A DNA stretch of 64,000 bases from Labilithrix sp. (GCA_019637175.1 JAHBWD010000050.1:1-64000); one strand, 5' to 3'. Shown: positions 1 through 9,253, counted from the stretch's first letter. Notes: generated from the sequence alone by a model not told the origin. Made by a program: numbers and translations.

Positions 1-21
1 CCCCCCGCCGCCTCGCGCGCA

Positions 22-108
22 GGGCTCGTCAAGGACGACGTGAGGGAGCGCAGCGACCGAACGTCGCCGCGCGCGCAGCGCGCGGCGCGCAGCGTCCTTG
101 ACGAGCCC
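22..108. repeat. 16-bp perfect inverted repeat
   Basis: Positions 22-37 (GGGCTCGTCAAGGACG) are the exact reverse complement of 93-108, separated by 55 nt of GC-rich sequence rich in GCGC steps. No convincing gene covers this stretch at the window edge. It could be a large stem-loop, a terminator region for a gene outside the window, or part of a repeat family. Confidence 0.6.
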
Positions 109-156
109 GAGCACGAGGCGAAAATCGAAAATCCCGAGCGAGCCCTCTTCGAGAGC

Positions 157-246
157 CTCCCGCTCCCGCTCCCGCCCCCGCTCCCGCTCCCGCCCCCGCT
201 CCCCCTCTCGCTCCCGCTCCCCCTCTCGCTCCCGCTCCCGCCCCCG
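157..246. repeat. GCTCCC/GGGAGC hexanucleotide repeat next to recN
   Basis: About 90 bp of imperfect tandem CGCTCC / CGCCCC / CTCTCG units. The minus strand, which is the recN coding strand, is almost pure purine plus C with many runs of three to five G. It begins directly after the recN stop codon, so it would form the recN 3' untranslated region. G-rich runs at this density can form G-quadruplexes. Confidence 0.75.
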
Positions 247-1947
247 CTACTTCTTCACCGAGAGCAGCTCGAGCGCCGCCCTCCGCGCCGCCTCCCCCAC
301 CTTCACCCCCCCAATCATCCGCGCAATCTCCTCAATCCGCTCCTCATCCCCGAGCCGCCGCACCATGCTCGTCGTCCTCCCCTTCGCCTCGTTCTTCCCG
401 ACGACGAAGTGGTGATCACAGAGCGCCGCGATCTGCGGCAGGTGCGTGATGCACAGCACCTGACGATGCCGCGCGACCTCGGCGATCGAGCGCCCGATCA
501 CCTCCGCGATCGCGCCGCTGACGCCCGCGTCGACCTCGTCGAAGACATAGAGCCCCGCGGGCCCCTTCTCGGCGAGCACGCGCTTCAGCGCGAGCAGCGC
601 GCGCGACAGCTCGCCGCCGCTCGCGATCTTCCGGAGCGGCCGCGGATCTTCGCCCTTGTTCGGCGCGATCAAGAACTCGACGCGATCGATCCCGCTCGCT
701 GTGAGACGCGCGCCGTCGACGGCGGGCAGATCGGCCGACGATCCAGGCACGGGCGAGACGTCGACGACGACGCGCGCCCGCCCCATCCCCAAACCCGCGA
801 GCTCGCGCCCGATCGCGTCGGCGAGCGTCGCCGCCGCGTCGCGCCTCTTTCGCGAGAGCGCGCGGCAGTCGGCGGCGACGTCGGCGAGGAGCTGTTCGCG
901 CTTGCCCTCGAGCTCTTCGAGGAGCGCGCCCGCGCCCGCGAGCTGATCGAGCTGCTTTCTGACCTCGCTCCGGTGCGCGAGCAGCTCGTGCGTCGTCGGC
1001 CCGTGCTTGCGGAGAAGCTTCTGGAGGCGAAACCAGCGATCGTCGACCTCCGCGAGGCGTTCGGCGTTCGACTCGATGCCGCCGGCGTACCGCGCGAGCG
1101 CGCGCGCCGCGTCGGCGAGCTCGGAGCGCGCCGCCTCGACCGCGCGCGCGATCGGCGCGAGCGCCTGATCGATCGCCGCCGCGCCGTCGAGATCGGAGGA
1201 GATGCGCGCGAGCTGATCGCAGACCGTGTCTTCTCCTTCGTAGAGGCGATCGGCGGCGCCCTGGGTCGCGACCTGGAGCTTCTCGGCGTGACGCAGCCGC
1301 GCGCGCTCGCTCTCGAGATCCGCCTCTTCGCCGGGCGAAGGATCCAGATCCTCGATCTCGCGGAGCTGGAACGCGAGGAAGTCTTCACGCTCGGCGCGAT
1401 CGCGCTCGGCCTCGCGCACGCGCGCGATCTCGCGCACGATCTCGCCGAGCGCGGCGACGCGCTCACCGAGCGCGTCGCGCAGCCCGTCGAGCTTGCCGAA
1501 CGCGTCGAGGTACTCGAGGTGCGTCGCCGGATCGGTGAGGCTGACGCTCTCGTGCTGCGAGGCGATGTCGCAAAGATCCGGCGCGAGCTCCGCGAGCTGC
1601 GTGGCGGTGGAGATCTTGCCGTTCAGGAACGCGCGGCTCCTGCCCTCGGCCTGCACGACGCGGCGGATGACGAGCTCGCCGTCGCACGGCACGCCCGCGG
1701 CCTCGAGCCTGGCGGCGACGCGCGATCCGGGCTCGACCTCGAAGAGCGCGGCGACCTCGGCCTCGCGCGCGCCGCTCCTCACGACGTCCGGCCGCGCGCG
1801 CCCGCCGAGGACGAGGGCGAGCGCGTCGACGACCATCGACTTGCCCGCGCCGGTCTCACCGGTGAGGACGTTGAACCCCGAGCCGAGCTCGAGGACCTGG
1901 TGCTCGATGAGGACGACGTTGTCGATCGTGAGGGAGAGGAGTCGCAC
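247..1947 (-). CDS. recN: DNA repair protein RecN
   Basis: SMC-like ATPase of recombinational double-strand break repair, 566 aa, the normal family length. The Walker A motif GETGAGKS is at residues 30-37. The ABC signature ASGGELSRAL starts near residue 442 and Walker B (VFDEVDAGV) lies near 467-475, with a charged coiled-coil region between the head halves. The start is GTG at 1947; the first residues (MRLLSLTIDNVVLIE) match the conserved RecN N-terminus. It is divergent from the phosphatase gene at 2006 across 58 bp. The 3' end abuts the GGGAGC repeat. Confidence 0.97.
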   Translation of the reverse strand: MRLLSLTIDNVVLIEHQVLELGSGFNVLTGETGAGKSMVVDALALVLGGRARPDVVRSGAREAEVAALFEVEPGSRVAARLEAAGVPCDGELVIRRVVQAEGRSRAFLNGKISTATQLAELAPDLCDIASQHESVSLTDPATHLEYLDAFGKLDGLRDALGERVAALGEIVREIARVREAERDRAEREDFLAFQLREIEDLDPSPGEEADLESERARLRHAEKLQVATQGAADRLYEGEDTVCDQLARISSDLDGAAAIDQALAPIARAVEAARSELADAARALARYAGGIESNAERLAEVDDRWFRLQKLLRKHGPTTHELLAHRSEVRKQLDQLAGAGALLEELEGKREQLLADVAADCRALSRKRRDAAATLADAIGRELAGLGMGRARVVVDVSPVPGSSADLPAVDGARLTASGIDRVEFLIAPNKGEDPRPLRKIASGGELSRALLALKRVLAEKGPAGLYVFDEVDAGVSGAIAEVIGRSIAEVARHRQVLCITHLPQIAALCDHHFVVGKNEAKGRTTSMVRRLGDEERIEEIARMIGGVKVGEAARRAALELLSVKK

Positions 1948-2005
1948 GTTGAAGAGAGGTCGTTACCCCAACGTGCGCGCCAGCGAAAGAGGTACGCTCC
2001 CGCGC

Positions 2006-2674
2006 ATGACGACGCGCGTGTTGCTGATCCGGCACGGAGCGACGGTGCTCTCGGCGGAAGACCGCTTCGCGGGGTCGACCGACGTCGAGCTGTCGGACGA
2101 AGGCCGAAGGCAGGCGCGATGCCTCGGCGAGCGCATCGCGGCGGAGATCGACGCGATCTACGTCAGCCCCATGAAGCGAACGCGCGAGACGGCGTCGCTC
2201 GTCACCGGAGGAGCGCTCGAGCCGCTCGTCGAGGCGGGCCTGCGCGAGATCGATCACGGACGCTGGGAGGGCCTCACGCGCAAGGAAGTCGAGCAGCGAT
2301 TTCCGGAGGAGTATGGCGCGTGGGAGGAGGATCCTTTCACGTTCGCGCCCGCGGGCGGCGAGGCGGGCGTCGCGGTGATGGCGCGATCGCTCCCCGTGAT
2401 CCGATCGATCGTCGTCGCGCACCCGGAGCAGACGGTCGCCGTCGTCTCGCACAAGGCGACGATCCGTCTCTTGCTCTCGAGCCTCCTCGGGATCGATCCG
2501 CGCGGCTATCGCGACCGCCTCGATCAGGCGCCCGCGTGCCTCAACGTCCTCGACTTCAAGGATCCCGTGCGCGCGCGCCTCATGGTCTACAACGACACCT
2601 CTCACTACGCCGAGGGGCGCGTCGGCGTGAGGCCGGCGGGCGCGGGCCTCTCGAAGTGGTGGGATCCAAAGTAG
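2006..2674 (+). CDS. Histidine phosphatase family protein (phosphoglycerate mutase-like)
   Basis: 222-aa member of the branch-1 histidine phosphatase superfamily. The phospho-acceptor motif RHG is at residues 9-11 (LLIRHGAT). A downstream SPMKRTRETA segment supplies the second Arg, an acidic LREIDHGRWEG segment follows, and SHKATIR holds the second catalytic His. This architecture is shared by cobalamin phosphatase, fructose-bisphosphatase-like and PhoE-like enzymes, so the substrate cannot be named. ATG 2006 is preferred because the conserved domain begins at once. A -10-like TACGCT sits 7 nt before the ATG. Confidence 0.9.
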   Translation: MTTRVLLIRHGATVLSAEDRFAGSTDVELSDEGRRQARCLGERIAAEIDAIYVSPMKRTRETASLVTGGALEPLVEAGLREIDHGRWEGLTRKEVEQRFPEEYGAWEEDPFTFAPAGGEAGVAVMARSLPVIRSIVVAHPEQTVAVVSHKATIRLLLSSLLGIDPRGYRDRLDQAPACLNVLDFKDPVRARLMVYNDTSHYAEGRVGVRPAGAGLSKWWDPK

Positions 2675-2748
2675 CGCTCGGGCCTGATACCCACACCCGC
2701 CTACACATCGTGTATATCATTGTATTATCGAGTGATTTTCAGGTTTTC

Positions 2749-2778
2749 TTGACGTGTGCGACGGTGCGCCACTAGCCT
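2749..2778 (+). promoter_or_regulatory. Putative sigma70-type promoter of the Fic-like gene
   Basis: TTGACG at 2749-2754 and TAGCCT at 2773-2778 are separated by 18 nt. They lie in the only AT-rich stretch of this intergenic region (about 2700-2755) and end 37 nt before the ATG at 2816. Confidence 0.4.
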
Positions 2779-2815
2779 CCGCGCCCGTCGTGCGAGACGC
2801 GCGGCGAAGGGCACC

Positions 2816-3694
2816 ATGGCCGCGAAAGCCTCCCCGAAATCCTCCCGAAAGGAGCCCGCAGCAGCGCCCGCGGGATCGCGCTCGAAGCGGAAGATCGGCG
2901 CCGCCGCGCCCGTCGAGCCGCCCGTGAAGCAGCTCACCCTCGAAGAGCGCGTCCAGCTCCTGGAGGAGCGCCTCACGAAGGCGGAGCCGGAGTTCCAGCA
3001 GGCCTACCGCGAGAACCTCGACATGTCGTGGATCTATCACGACAGCGCGCTCGAGGGCTCCGTCTACACCCCCCAAGAGCTCAAGGGCGCGGTCGATCCG
3101 ACGTCACCCATCGTCACCGACTCGAGCATCCAGCCGATCTGCGAAGAGATCCGCCGGCACCGCGAGGCGCTCGACTTCATCCGCGACTACGCCGTGAAGA
3201 AGCGGATGCCGATCAACGTCGACATCGTCAAGCGCATCTACCTCATCCTCCATCCGGAGGAGGGCGACATCAAGACGGTGAAGTACCGGAAGGACATTCC
3301 GCAGCACCGCCTCTACTTCCACGAGTACGCGCCGCCCGACAAGATCGCCCACAAGGTTCGGCAGATCCTCGACTGGGTCAACGATCCAGAAACGCGCCGC
3401 ACGCGCAGCCCCGTGCGCATCGCCGCGCGCGCGCACTACGACTTCCTGCGCGTGTTCCCGTTCACCAGCGACAGCGGCAAGGTCGCGCGCCTCTTCATGA
3501 ACCTGCTCCTCCTGCGGAGCGGCTATCCCCCGGCGATCGTCCACTCGACCGAGCGCCAGCGCTACTACGAGGCCTTGAAGGGCTCGAGCGCGACGATGAC
3601 CCAGATCGTCCACGAGTCGATCGAGAACAACCTCGCCTCGGTGGAGAAGCTGCTCGAGATCCACGAGAGCAAGGGCTACGCCATCAAGGTGTAG
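2816..3694 (+). CDS. Fic-fold protein with a degenerate catalytic motif
   Basis: 292-aa protein with a basic Ala/Pro-rich N-terminus (about 1-45) and a Fic/DOC-type helical domain. Canonical Fic enzymes transfer AMP through the motif HPFx(D/E)GN(G/K)RxxR. Here the aligned segment is FPFTSDSGKVAR: catalytic His is Phe214, Gly-Asn is Asp-Ser and the phosphate-binding Arg is Lys. The following helix (RLFMNLLLLRSGYPPAIV) is typical Fic. An inhibitory-helix-like SALEG with Glu80 remains. ATG 2816 has GAAGG 5 nt upstream; a GTG at 2756 is in frame but precedes the promoter's expected transcript. AMP transfer is unlikely. A scaffold or another activity is inference. Confidence 0.85.
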   Translation: MAAKASPKSSRKEPAAAPAGSRSKRKIGAAAPVEPPVKQLTLEERVQLLEERLTKAEPEFQQAYRENLDMSWIYHDSALEGSVYTPQELKGAVDPTSPIVTDSSIQPICEEIRRHREALDFIRDYAVKKRMPINVDIVKRIYLILHPEEGDIKTVKYRKDIPQHRLYFHEYAPPDKIAHKVRQILDWVNDPETRRTRSPVRIAARAHYDFLRVFPFTSDSGKVARLFMNLLLLRSGYPPAIVHSTERQRYYEALKGSSATMTQIVHESIENNLASVEKLLEIHESKGYAIKV

Positions 3695-3717
3695 CTCCCT
3701 TCTGGGGCTGAGGGCTC

Positions 3718-4491
3718 TTGCTGGCGAAGCGCATCATTCCGTGCCTGGACGTGAAGGACGGGCGCGTCGTGAAGGGCGTCAACTTCGTCGATCTGCGAGA
3801 CAAGGGCGACCCGGCGGAGCACGCGCGGCGCTACGACCAGGAGGGCGCCGACGAGATCACGCTGCTCGACATCACCGCGACCACCGACGGCCGGCGCGCG
3901 ATGCTCGACGTGATCGCGCGGACCGCCGACGAGACGTTCACGCCCCTGACGGTCGGCGGTGGGGTGCGGAGCGAGGCCGACGTCGAGGCGCTGCTGGCCG
4001 CTGGGGCCGACAAGGTCAGCCTCAACTCCGCCGCCGTCGCCGATCCGGAGCTCGTGCGGCGGTGCGCCGACCGGTGGGGATCGCAGGCGATCGTGGTCGC
4101 CGTCGACGTCCGCCGGACCGAATCTGCTACGGATTGGGAAGTCGTGACTCATGGTGGTAGGACTCCGACGGGGATCTCCGCAAAAAGCTGGGCGGAACGC
4201 GTGGCCCAGCACGGCGCCGGAGAGATCCTGCTGACGAGCATGGACCGCGACGGAACCCTGGCCGGCTACGACCTCGATCTCCTCCGCACGATCAGCGGGC
4301 TGGTGTCGGTCCCGGTCATCGCTTCGGGCGGCGCGGGGACGCTCGAGCACCTGCGCGACGGGATCGTCCTCGGCCACGCGAGCGCGGTGCTCGCGGCGTC
4401 GATCTTCCACGACGGCACCATCCGGATCGACGAGGCCAAGGCGTTCCTCGCCGCGGCCGGCGTGCCGATGCGCCTGCGGAAGGCCGCATGA
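3718..4491 (+). CDS. hisF: Imidazole glycerol phosphate synthase, cyclase subunit HisF
   Basis: (beta/alpha)8-barrel subunit of the HisFH complex. It uses ammonia from HisH to convert PRFAR into imidazole glycerol phosphate and AICAR in histidine synthesis. 257 aa, full length. The start is TTG 3718 after GAGGG; it gives the conserved MLAKRIIPCLDVKDGRVVKG-type N-terminus with catalytic Asp11 (CLDV). The second acidic residue lies in VVAVDV near residue 130. The phosphate-binding TVGGGVR and SGGAGT loops are present. No other his gene is adjacent. The stop overlaps the next gene by 4 nt (ATGA). Confidence 0.97.
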   Translation: MLAKRIIPCLDVKDGRVVKGVNFVDLRDKGDPAEHARRYDQEGADEITLLDITATTDGRRAMLDVIARTADETFTPLTVGGGVRSEADVEALLAAGADKVSLNSAAVADPELVRRCADRWGSQAIVVAVDVRRTESATDWEVVTHGGRTPTGISAKSWAERVAQHGAGEILLTSMDRDGTLAGYDLDLLRTISGLVSVPVIASGGAGTLEHLRDGIVLGHASAVLAASIFHDGTIRIDEAKAFLAAAGVPMRLRKAA

Positions 4492-6743
4492 GCGCGCTCG
4501 AATCGTCGGTCACCCTCGAAGACGTCTTCTCGGTCGTCGAGGCCAAGCGAGTGCCGCTGGCTCCCGAGCTCGCGGGCTACCTGACGCTCGAGGTCGCCGA
4601 CGGCGCGGTCGCCGGCGGCGGCGAGGTCGACGTCCGCTCGGTCTACATCAGCGAGGAGGGCACCGTCGCCCTCGTCCGCCCGAAGAAAGACGCGGCGAGC
4701 GGCGACGCCGAGGCGAGCGTCCGCGCGATCCTCGCGAAGCTGCTCGAGGCGAGCGGCTCGGCGACGCCGGCCCTCACCGCATCGGCCAAGCGCAAGGCAG
4801 GCAGCGGCCTGCCCGCGCTCGTCAGCGAGCTCGAAGCCGCCCTCATTCCCGTCAACCGCGCCGCGGGCCGACGCGCGCTCGCGCGCCTCGCGCGCGAGGT
4901 CAAGCGCGTCACCCTCGGCGTCGGCAGGAACGCGTCGGTGCCCCCGGTGCAACGCCCGGCAGCGCCGCTTCCCCCGCGCAAGCCCGAGAGCGCCGACGAG
5001 GTGATGAGCAGCGCCGACGCGCCGCCCGGCCCGCGCCAGAGCTTCACCGACGAAGCGGCGACGGCGAAGGCGAAGAACCAGCTCGCCGAGATCGCCCAGC
5101 AGATGAACGCGCCCGAGCTGCTCGGGCTGCCTCCGAACAAGGCCGCCGACAAGCCCGTCGTGCCCGCGCTCGGCCTGACGCCGCCGCCGCTGCCGGGCGC
5201 GCCTGCGCCTTCTCCGGCGGCGCCCGCCGCGGCGAAGCCGCTGCCGCCCGTGCCGGTGGCGGCGCCGGCCGTCCCTGGCCCGCCGCAGACGCCGCGCGCC
5301 GGCGGGCTCCCGCCTCCGCCCGCGAAGGTCCCCGTCCCGAAGGGCGGGGCGGCTCCGCCGGTCGTGGCGCCGCCGCCGCGAGGCAAGGCAGCCGCCCCGG
5401 CGGCCCCTGCCGCGGAAGCCAAGCCCGACGCGAAGCGGCAGCCCGACAACAAGCTCTTCGAAGGCGACGAGGTCGACTCGCTCCTCGCGACGTTCGAGGT
5501 CTCGAGCACCGGCGACAAGCAGATGTCGCGCGATCTCAAGGCGATCGCCGGGCTCGATCCCACGCCCGCGCCGCCCGATCCGCGAACGATCGAAGATCTG
5601 ACGAGAGACGTCGGTAAGGACCTACCGAAGAAGATCGGCGACGGCGACAGCGTCGAGGCGCTGCTCGCGCTCGCCGACGCGAGCGGTCCTCTGGCGCCGC
5701 CGCTTCCGCCTCCGAGCTTCGCGACCAAACCGGCCCCGTCGCCGCTCATCCCGCCGGCCTCGGCCGCGTCGCCGAACCTCCCCTCGGCGGCGATGAGCCC
5801 CCCGCTCTCGCCGCCTTCGCCGGTGGAGCCCGCGGCGCCGATCCCGCCCGTCGCGCCGCCGCCGGTGGCGTTGCCCGATCCGGAGCCGCTCAAGCGGCCG
5901 CCCTCGCCTGCCAAAGCGCGCGTCCCGGCTCCGGCGCCGTCGGCGCCCGCGTCGCGTCGCGACAAGCCGCCGAGCGAAGCGCCCGCGCCTCAAAGCACGG
6001 CGAAACGGCCGAAGAACAAGACGACCGGACGGCAGCCGCCGCGCGCGCCGCGCACCGGCCTCGCGATGCTCGTGCTCACGCTGCTCGTGCTCCTCGCCGG
6101 CGGCGTCGCGATCTGGATGTGGAAGCCCGCCTTCTTCACCGGCCGCCCCGTCAAGAAGCCCGCCCCGAGCGCGAGCGAGAGCGCCTCCGCGACGCCTCCG
6201 CCGGCGCCGCGCTGCAAGGTCGCGCTCGTCGTCAGCGACGTCCCCGCGAACGCGGAGATCCTCCTGCGCATGGGGCAGTCGCCGCTCGACGTCGAGCGCA
6301 TGCCCGTCGGCACCCGCCTCGAGTTCGTCGCGACCGCCGAGGCGTATGCGCCGAGGCGCGCGGTCGTCAAAGCCGAGGCGCCGTGGGACAAGGGGCCCGA
6401 CGGCAAGCCTCGCGTCGACGTGCCCATCCAGCTCGATCCCACGAAGGCCAAGCCCGGACAGATGGATCCGTGGCCGGCCGCCGAGCCGGGCAGCCAGGTC
6501 GGCGGCTCGGGCGCGCCCGGCACCGTGCACGTGGTCGCCAACGTCCGAGGCGCGGAGATCTGGCTGCTCGCCGGTCTCGGCCCGGAGGCCCGCATCGAGC
6601 AGCTTCGCTGCGACGGAGAGATCGACGTCCTGCTCGCCGGCCCGCCGACGGTCCGCAAGCGCCTCCACGTGTCCGAGAAAGACATCCAGGCGGCGGCCCC
6701 GGATCCCCAAGGAAATCGCGTCGTCAGCGTCAGCGGCAAGTGA
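4488..6743 (+). CDS. Proline-rich single-pass membrane protein, function unknown
   Basis: 751 aa, translationally coupled to hisF (ATGA overlap). About residues 1-150 form a mixed alpha/beta region (starts ESSVTLEDVFSVVEAKR) that I cannot assign. Residues about 165-520 are a low-complexity Pro/Ala linker. One transmembrane helix follows near 525-547 (LAMLVLTLLVLLAGGVAIWMW). The C-terminal 190 residues contain two PEGA-like beta modules (KVALVVSDVPANAEILL and GTVHVVANVRGAEIWLL). The layout matches myxobacterial one-pass signalling proteins that have lost a kinase domain, but no kinase motif is visible. The link to hisF is positional only. Confidence 0.8.
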   Translation: MSALESSVTLEDVFSVVEAKRVPLAPELAGYLTLEVADGAVAGGGEVDVRSVYISEEGTVALVRPKKDAASGDAEASVRAILAKLLEASGSATPALTASAKRKAGSGLPALVSELEAALIPVNRAAGRRALARLAREVKRVTLGVGRNASVPPVQRPAAPLPPRKPESADEVMSSADAPPGPRQSFTDEAATAKAKNQLAEIAQQMNAPELLGLPPNKAADKPVVPALGLTPPPLPGAPAPSPAAPAAAKPLPPVPVAAPAVPGPPQTPRAGGLPPPPAKVPVPKGGAAPPVVAPPPRGKAAAPAAPAAEAKPDAKRQPDNKLFEGDEVDSLLATFEVSSTGDKQMSRDLKAIAGLDPTPAPPDPRTIEDLTRDVGKDLPKKIGDGDSVEALLALADASGPLAPPLPPPSFATKPAPSPLIPPASAASPNLPSAAMSPPLSPPSPVEPAAPIPPVAPPPVALPDPEPLKRPPSPAKARVPAPAPSAPASRRDKPPSEAPAPQSTAKRPKNKTTGRQPPRAPRTGLAMLVLTLLVLLAGGVAIWMWKPAFFTGRPVKKPAPSASESASATPPPAPRCKVALVVSDVPANAEILLRMGQSPLDVERMPVGTRLEFVATAEAYAPRRAVVKAEAPWDKGPDGKPRVDVPIQLDPTKAKPGQMDPWPAAEPGSQVGGSGAPGTVHVVANVRGAEIWLLAGLGPEARIEQLRCDGEIDVLLAGPPTVRKRLHVSEKDIQAAAPDPQGNRVVSVSGK

Positions 6744-6765
6744 GCCTGCGCGGGTCGTTTCGGGA

Positions 6766-6792
6766 TTGACGAGCGTCGGCGCTCCCTTGCAT
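6766..6792 (+). promoter_or_regulatory. Putative promoter of the TerB-like gene
   Basis: TTGACG at 6766-6771 and a weak -10 TTGCAT at 6787-6792 are 15 nt apart. The -10 ends 10 nt before the ATG at 6803, which would leave almost no leader. Confidence 0.3.
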
Positions 6793-6802
6793 CCTCGTGC
6801 GC

Positions 6803-7186
6803 ATGAACGAACAAACCTCCGCGATCATCCGGGCTCTAGTTCCTGTGGCGTGGGCCGACGGCGAGTTCGCCGACAAGGAGCGCGAGGTGCTCGACGCGTT
6901 GCTCGACGCCTACGAGGCGACGGAGGAAGAGAAGGCGGCCCTCCGCGACTACGCGAAGGAGAAGCGAACGCTCGACGACATCAACCTGCAGGATCTCTCC
7001 GCGGCCGACCGTCGCGTGCTCCTTCAGCTCGCGGTGCTCGTCTCGTTCGCCGACGGCGAGCAGCACGCCGCGGAGTCGAAGCTCCTCAGCGAGCTCGTCA
7101 CGAAGCTCAAGATCCCCGCCGACGAAGCGAAGTCGGTCATGGCGGAAGCCGAAGCCCGCGCCAAGAAGAACCTGAAGCTACTCTAG
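6803..7186 (+). CDS. TerB-like (tellurite resistance-type) helical protein
   Basis: 127-aa all-helical protein of the TerB/DjlA-N type. Two similar helical halves each carry an acidic motif, WADGEFADKE and FADGEQHAAE, matching the metal-binding acidic loops of the family. The start is ATG 6803; the GTG two codons upstream adds only Val-Arg. No ter operon genes are nearby, so a specific role in tellurite resistance is not supported. It is probably an acidic, metal-binding cytoplasmic protein. Confidence 0.8.
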   Translation: MNEQTSAIIRALVPVAWADGEFADKEREVLDALLDAYEATEEEKAALRDYAKEKRTLDDINLQDLSAADRRVLLQLAVLVSFADGEQHAAESKLLSELVTKLKIPADEAKSVMAEAEARAKKNLKLL

Positions 7187-7189
7187 GAG

Positions 7190-7282
7190 CCTGGCGGCCC
7201 CCTCATCGGCGGAGCCGACGAGCCCCCGCCAGGTGCCGTTCGCCGGCGTGCTTCGCCTGCGGCGAACCGGCGCTACCGCGCC
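7190..7282. terminator. Structured intergenic region, possible terminator
   Basis: Nested inverted repeats follow the terB-like stop codon. CCTGGCGG (7190-7197) pairs with CCGCCAGG (7226-7233). GTTCGCCG (7238-7245) pairs with CGGCGAAC (7260-7267). CCGGCG and CGCCGG form a third short stem at 7268-7282. There is no T-tract, so this may act as a Rho-type or bidirectional terminator between convergent genes. Confidence 0.4.
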
Positions 7283-7343
7283 GGCGGGCACCCCTCACGT
7301 CGTCTTGGGAGCGTCGTGAGCCTTCGGGGGCTCGGGCGCTTGC

Positions 7344-7727
7344 TTAGATCTTGATGGCTTCGCTGCGCTTCGCGAGGGCTTCGATCTCCTTGAGGAGGGC
7401 GAGCGGGCTGAAGGGCTTCTCGTAGAAGGCGTTCGCGCCGACGTCGGCCGCGCGGCGCTTGACCTCGTCGTCGTTCATCGCGCTGATGATGATGACGGGC
7501 GTGTCTTTCGTGTGCGCCTCGGAGCGGAGCTTCGCGCAGACCTCGAGGCCGTCGTACGACCCGGGCAGGTTGATGTCGAGCAAGACGATGTGCGGCTTCC
7601 AGGAGAAGGCCTCCTCGAGGCCGCGCGCGCCCGAGCCGGCGCTCCGCACCTCGAAGCCGCGAGCCGCGACGAGGGCCTGGATCATCCGGCAGATCGAGTC
7701 CGAATCCTCGACGATCAAGACGCGCAT
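7344..7727 (-). CDS. Single-domain response regulator (CheY-like)
   Basis: 127-aa receiver domain with no output domain. Acidic pocket residues Glu7-Asp8, phospho-acceptor Asp51 (VLLDINLPG), Ser82 (IIISAM) and Lys104 (FYEKPFSP) are all present, so phosphorylation should be possible. It lies 54 nt downstream of the degenerate histidine-kinase-like gene on the same strand and may share its transcript. Output must be through protein-protein contact. A partner kinase cannot be named; its neighbour appears catalytically impaired. Confidence 0.93.
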   Translation of the reverse strand: MRVLIVEDSDSICRMIQALVAARGFEVRSAGSGARGLEEAFSWKPHIVLLDINLPGSYDGLEVCAKLRSEAHTKDTPVIIISAMNDDEVKRRAADVGANAFYEKPFSPLALLKEIEALAKRSEAIKI

Positions 7728-7781
7728 GGAGGAGGCGCTTAGCGCGCGTCGTCGCGCGCGTCTAGAACCCTATGACGCCGC

Positions 7782-9233
7782 TCAGCTTTTCGCAAAGGTG
7801 ACGGCCACCCGGAGGCCGCCGCCGATCAGCTTCGCGCCCGACGCGCCGGGCGCGTCGCCTTCGGCGGAAGCGGACCGCGCGGGAGCGTCGGAGAGCTCGA
7901 GGCGCGCGCCGACGCACGCGGCGAGCTCCGCGGCCATGAAGATCGGCAGACCGCTCGGGCGCGCGTAGGCGCCCGCGTGCGTCTCCAGCGCGAGGAACGC
8001 GCGCCTTCCCGACGCCGGGAGCGGCGACCCGGCGTCGTCGACGATGAGCCGCGCGCCCTCGGCGTCCGCCGTGACCGCGATCTCGACGATCCCGCCGCGC
8101 GGCGACGCCGCGACGGCGTGCGCGACGAGCTCGCGCGCGAGCGCGGTGACCGCCTTCGCGCCGCATCGCACGTATGCGCGCGACCCGGGCGCGATCTTCA
8201 CCACGACGGTCACCTCGCTTCGCTCGCCGAACCTGTTGCCGTCGCGCGCGGTCGCCTTCGCCACGTCGGCGAGATCGACCTCGGTCGCGAGCTCGCCGGG
8301 CGAAAGGCCGCCGACGCTCACGAGGCCGGCGACGAGCTCCTGCGCGTGACGCACGCGGCGGCGCACGGTGTCGAGCTGCTCGTCGGTCACCTCGTGGCGA
8401 CGCATCCCCCCGACCTCGCGCGCGAGCGGGCCGAGCGTGGCCCTGAGCTCGGAGGCGACGCCGGCGCACACCTTCGTGATCGTCGCGAAGCGCTCGGCCT
8501 GCGGCGCGCCCGGAGGCGGCGGCACCGTCGAGACGGTCGCCACCTCTTCGCCGCGATCGAACATGGCCGCGAGCTCGCGCGCGTAGACCTCGCCCTGCTT
8601 GCGGGCCTCGTCGAGCTCGCGGCGCAGCGCCTCGCGCTCGTCGCGCGCGGCCGCCTCTTCCGCGGGCAGGACGAGCACCTCGGTGGCGCCGTCGAGCTCG
8701 TGACGCCCGCCGTACCGAACCGCCATCCGGCTCAGCCACGCGCGCTCGGTGCCCGCGGTCGGCGAGCTGTCCGGCCCGAGGACGGTCGAGACGCGCACGT
8801 CGTCGCCGTCGCGGCGGACGGTCACCGACGATCCCTCGCCGCTGCCGTGCCCGATGAGGACCTGGAGCATCCGGCGGAAGTCGGCCTCGTCGCCGTAGAC
8901 CTCGGCGCCGCTCCCAGGCTCGATCGACATGCGCGCGTCGGGCGCGACCTCGTTGATCAGCGCGGCGAGATCGATGCGACCGCGACGCGGTGCGACCGCG
9001 AGCCCCGACGAGCTCTGTCGCTGATTGAGGTTCGAGAGCATCTTCATCACGTCGTCGAGCGCGTCGAGCGACGCGTCGACGTGATGTGCCGGGTCCTCGA
9101 TCACCGTGACCTCGCCGACGGGCGGCGACGTGCGCAGGACCTGAACGCCGACGCGCAGCCGCTCCGCCGCGTTCTGCGCCTCCTGCGTCAACAGCCAGCT
9201 CAGCTCCTGGCGGGTCAGCCGTCCTTTGGACAC
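7782..9233 (-). CDS. Degenerate histidine-kinase-like protein with two ATPase-like halves
   Basis: 483 aa, cytoplasmic, no sensor or membrane segment. The N-terminal half (helical region, then LAALINEVAPDARM and RMLQVLIGHGSGEGSSV) and the C-terminal half (VTALARELVAHAVAASPRGG, LIVDDAGSPLP, SGLPIFMAAELAACVG) each resemble a dimerisation-plus-HATPase unit. In the second, the N-box Asn is His and the DxGxG box is DDAGS. The first lacks clear G-boxes and no phospho-acceptor His context is convincing. Start is GTG 9233 after GGAGA. It precedes a lone receiver gene. It may be a pseudokinase scaffold or phosphotransfer adaptor; this is inference. Confidence 0.75.
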   Translation of the reverse strand: MSKGRLTRQELSWLLTQEAQNAAERLRVGVQVLRTSPPVGEVTVIEDPAHHVDASLDALDDVMKMLSNLNQRQSSSGLAVAPRRGRIDLAALINEVAPDARMSIEPGSGAEVYGDEADFRRMLQVLIGHGSGEGSSVTVRRDGDDVRVSTVLGPDSSPTAGTERAWLSRMAVRYGGRHELDGATEVLVLPAEEAAARDEREALRRELDEARKQGEVYARELAAMFDRGEEVATVSTVPPPPGAPQAERFATITKVCAGVASELRATLGPLAREVGGMRRHEVTDEQLDTVRRRVRHAQELVAGLVSVGGLSPGELATEVDLADVAKATARDGNRFGERSEVTVVVKIAPGSRAYVRCGAKAVTALARELVAHAVAASPRGGIVEIAVTADAEGARLIVDDAGSPLPASGRRAFLALETHAGAYARPSGLPIFMAAELAACVGARLELSDAPARSASAEGDAPGASGAKLIGGGLRVAVTFAKS

Positions 9234-9253
9234 AGCGTCGAGTCTCCGGGGGT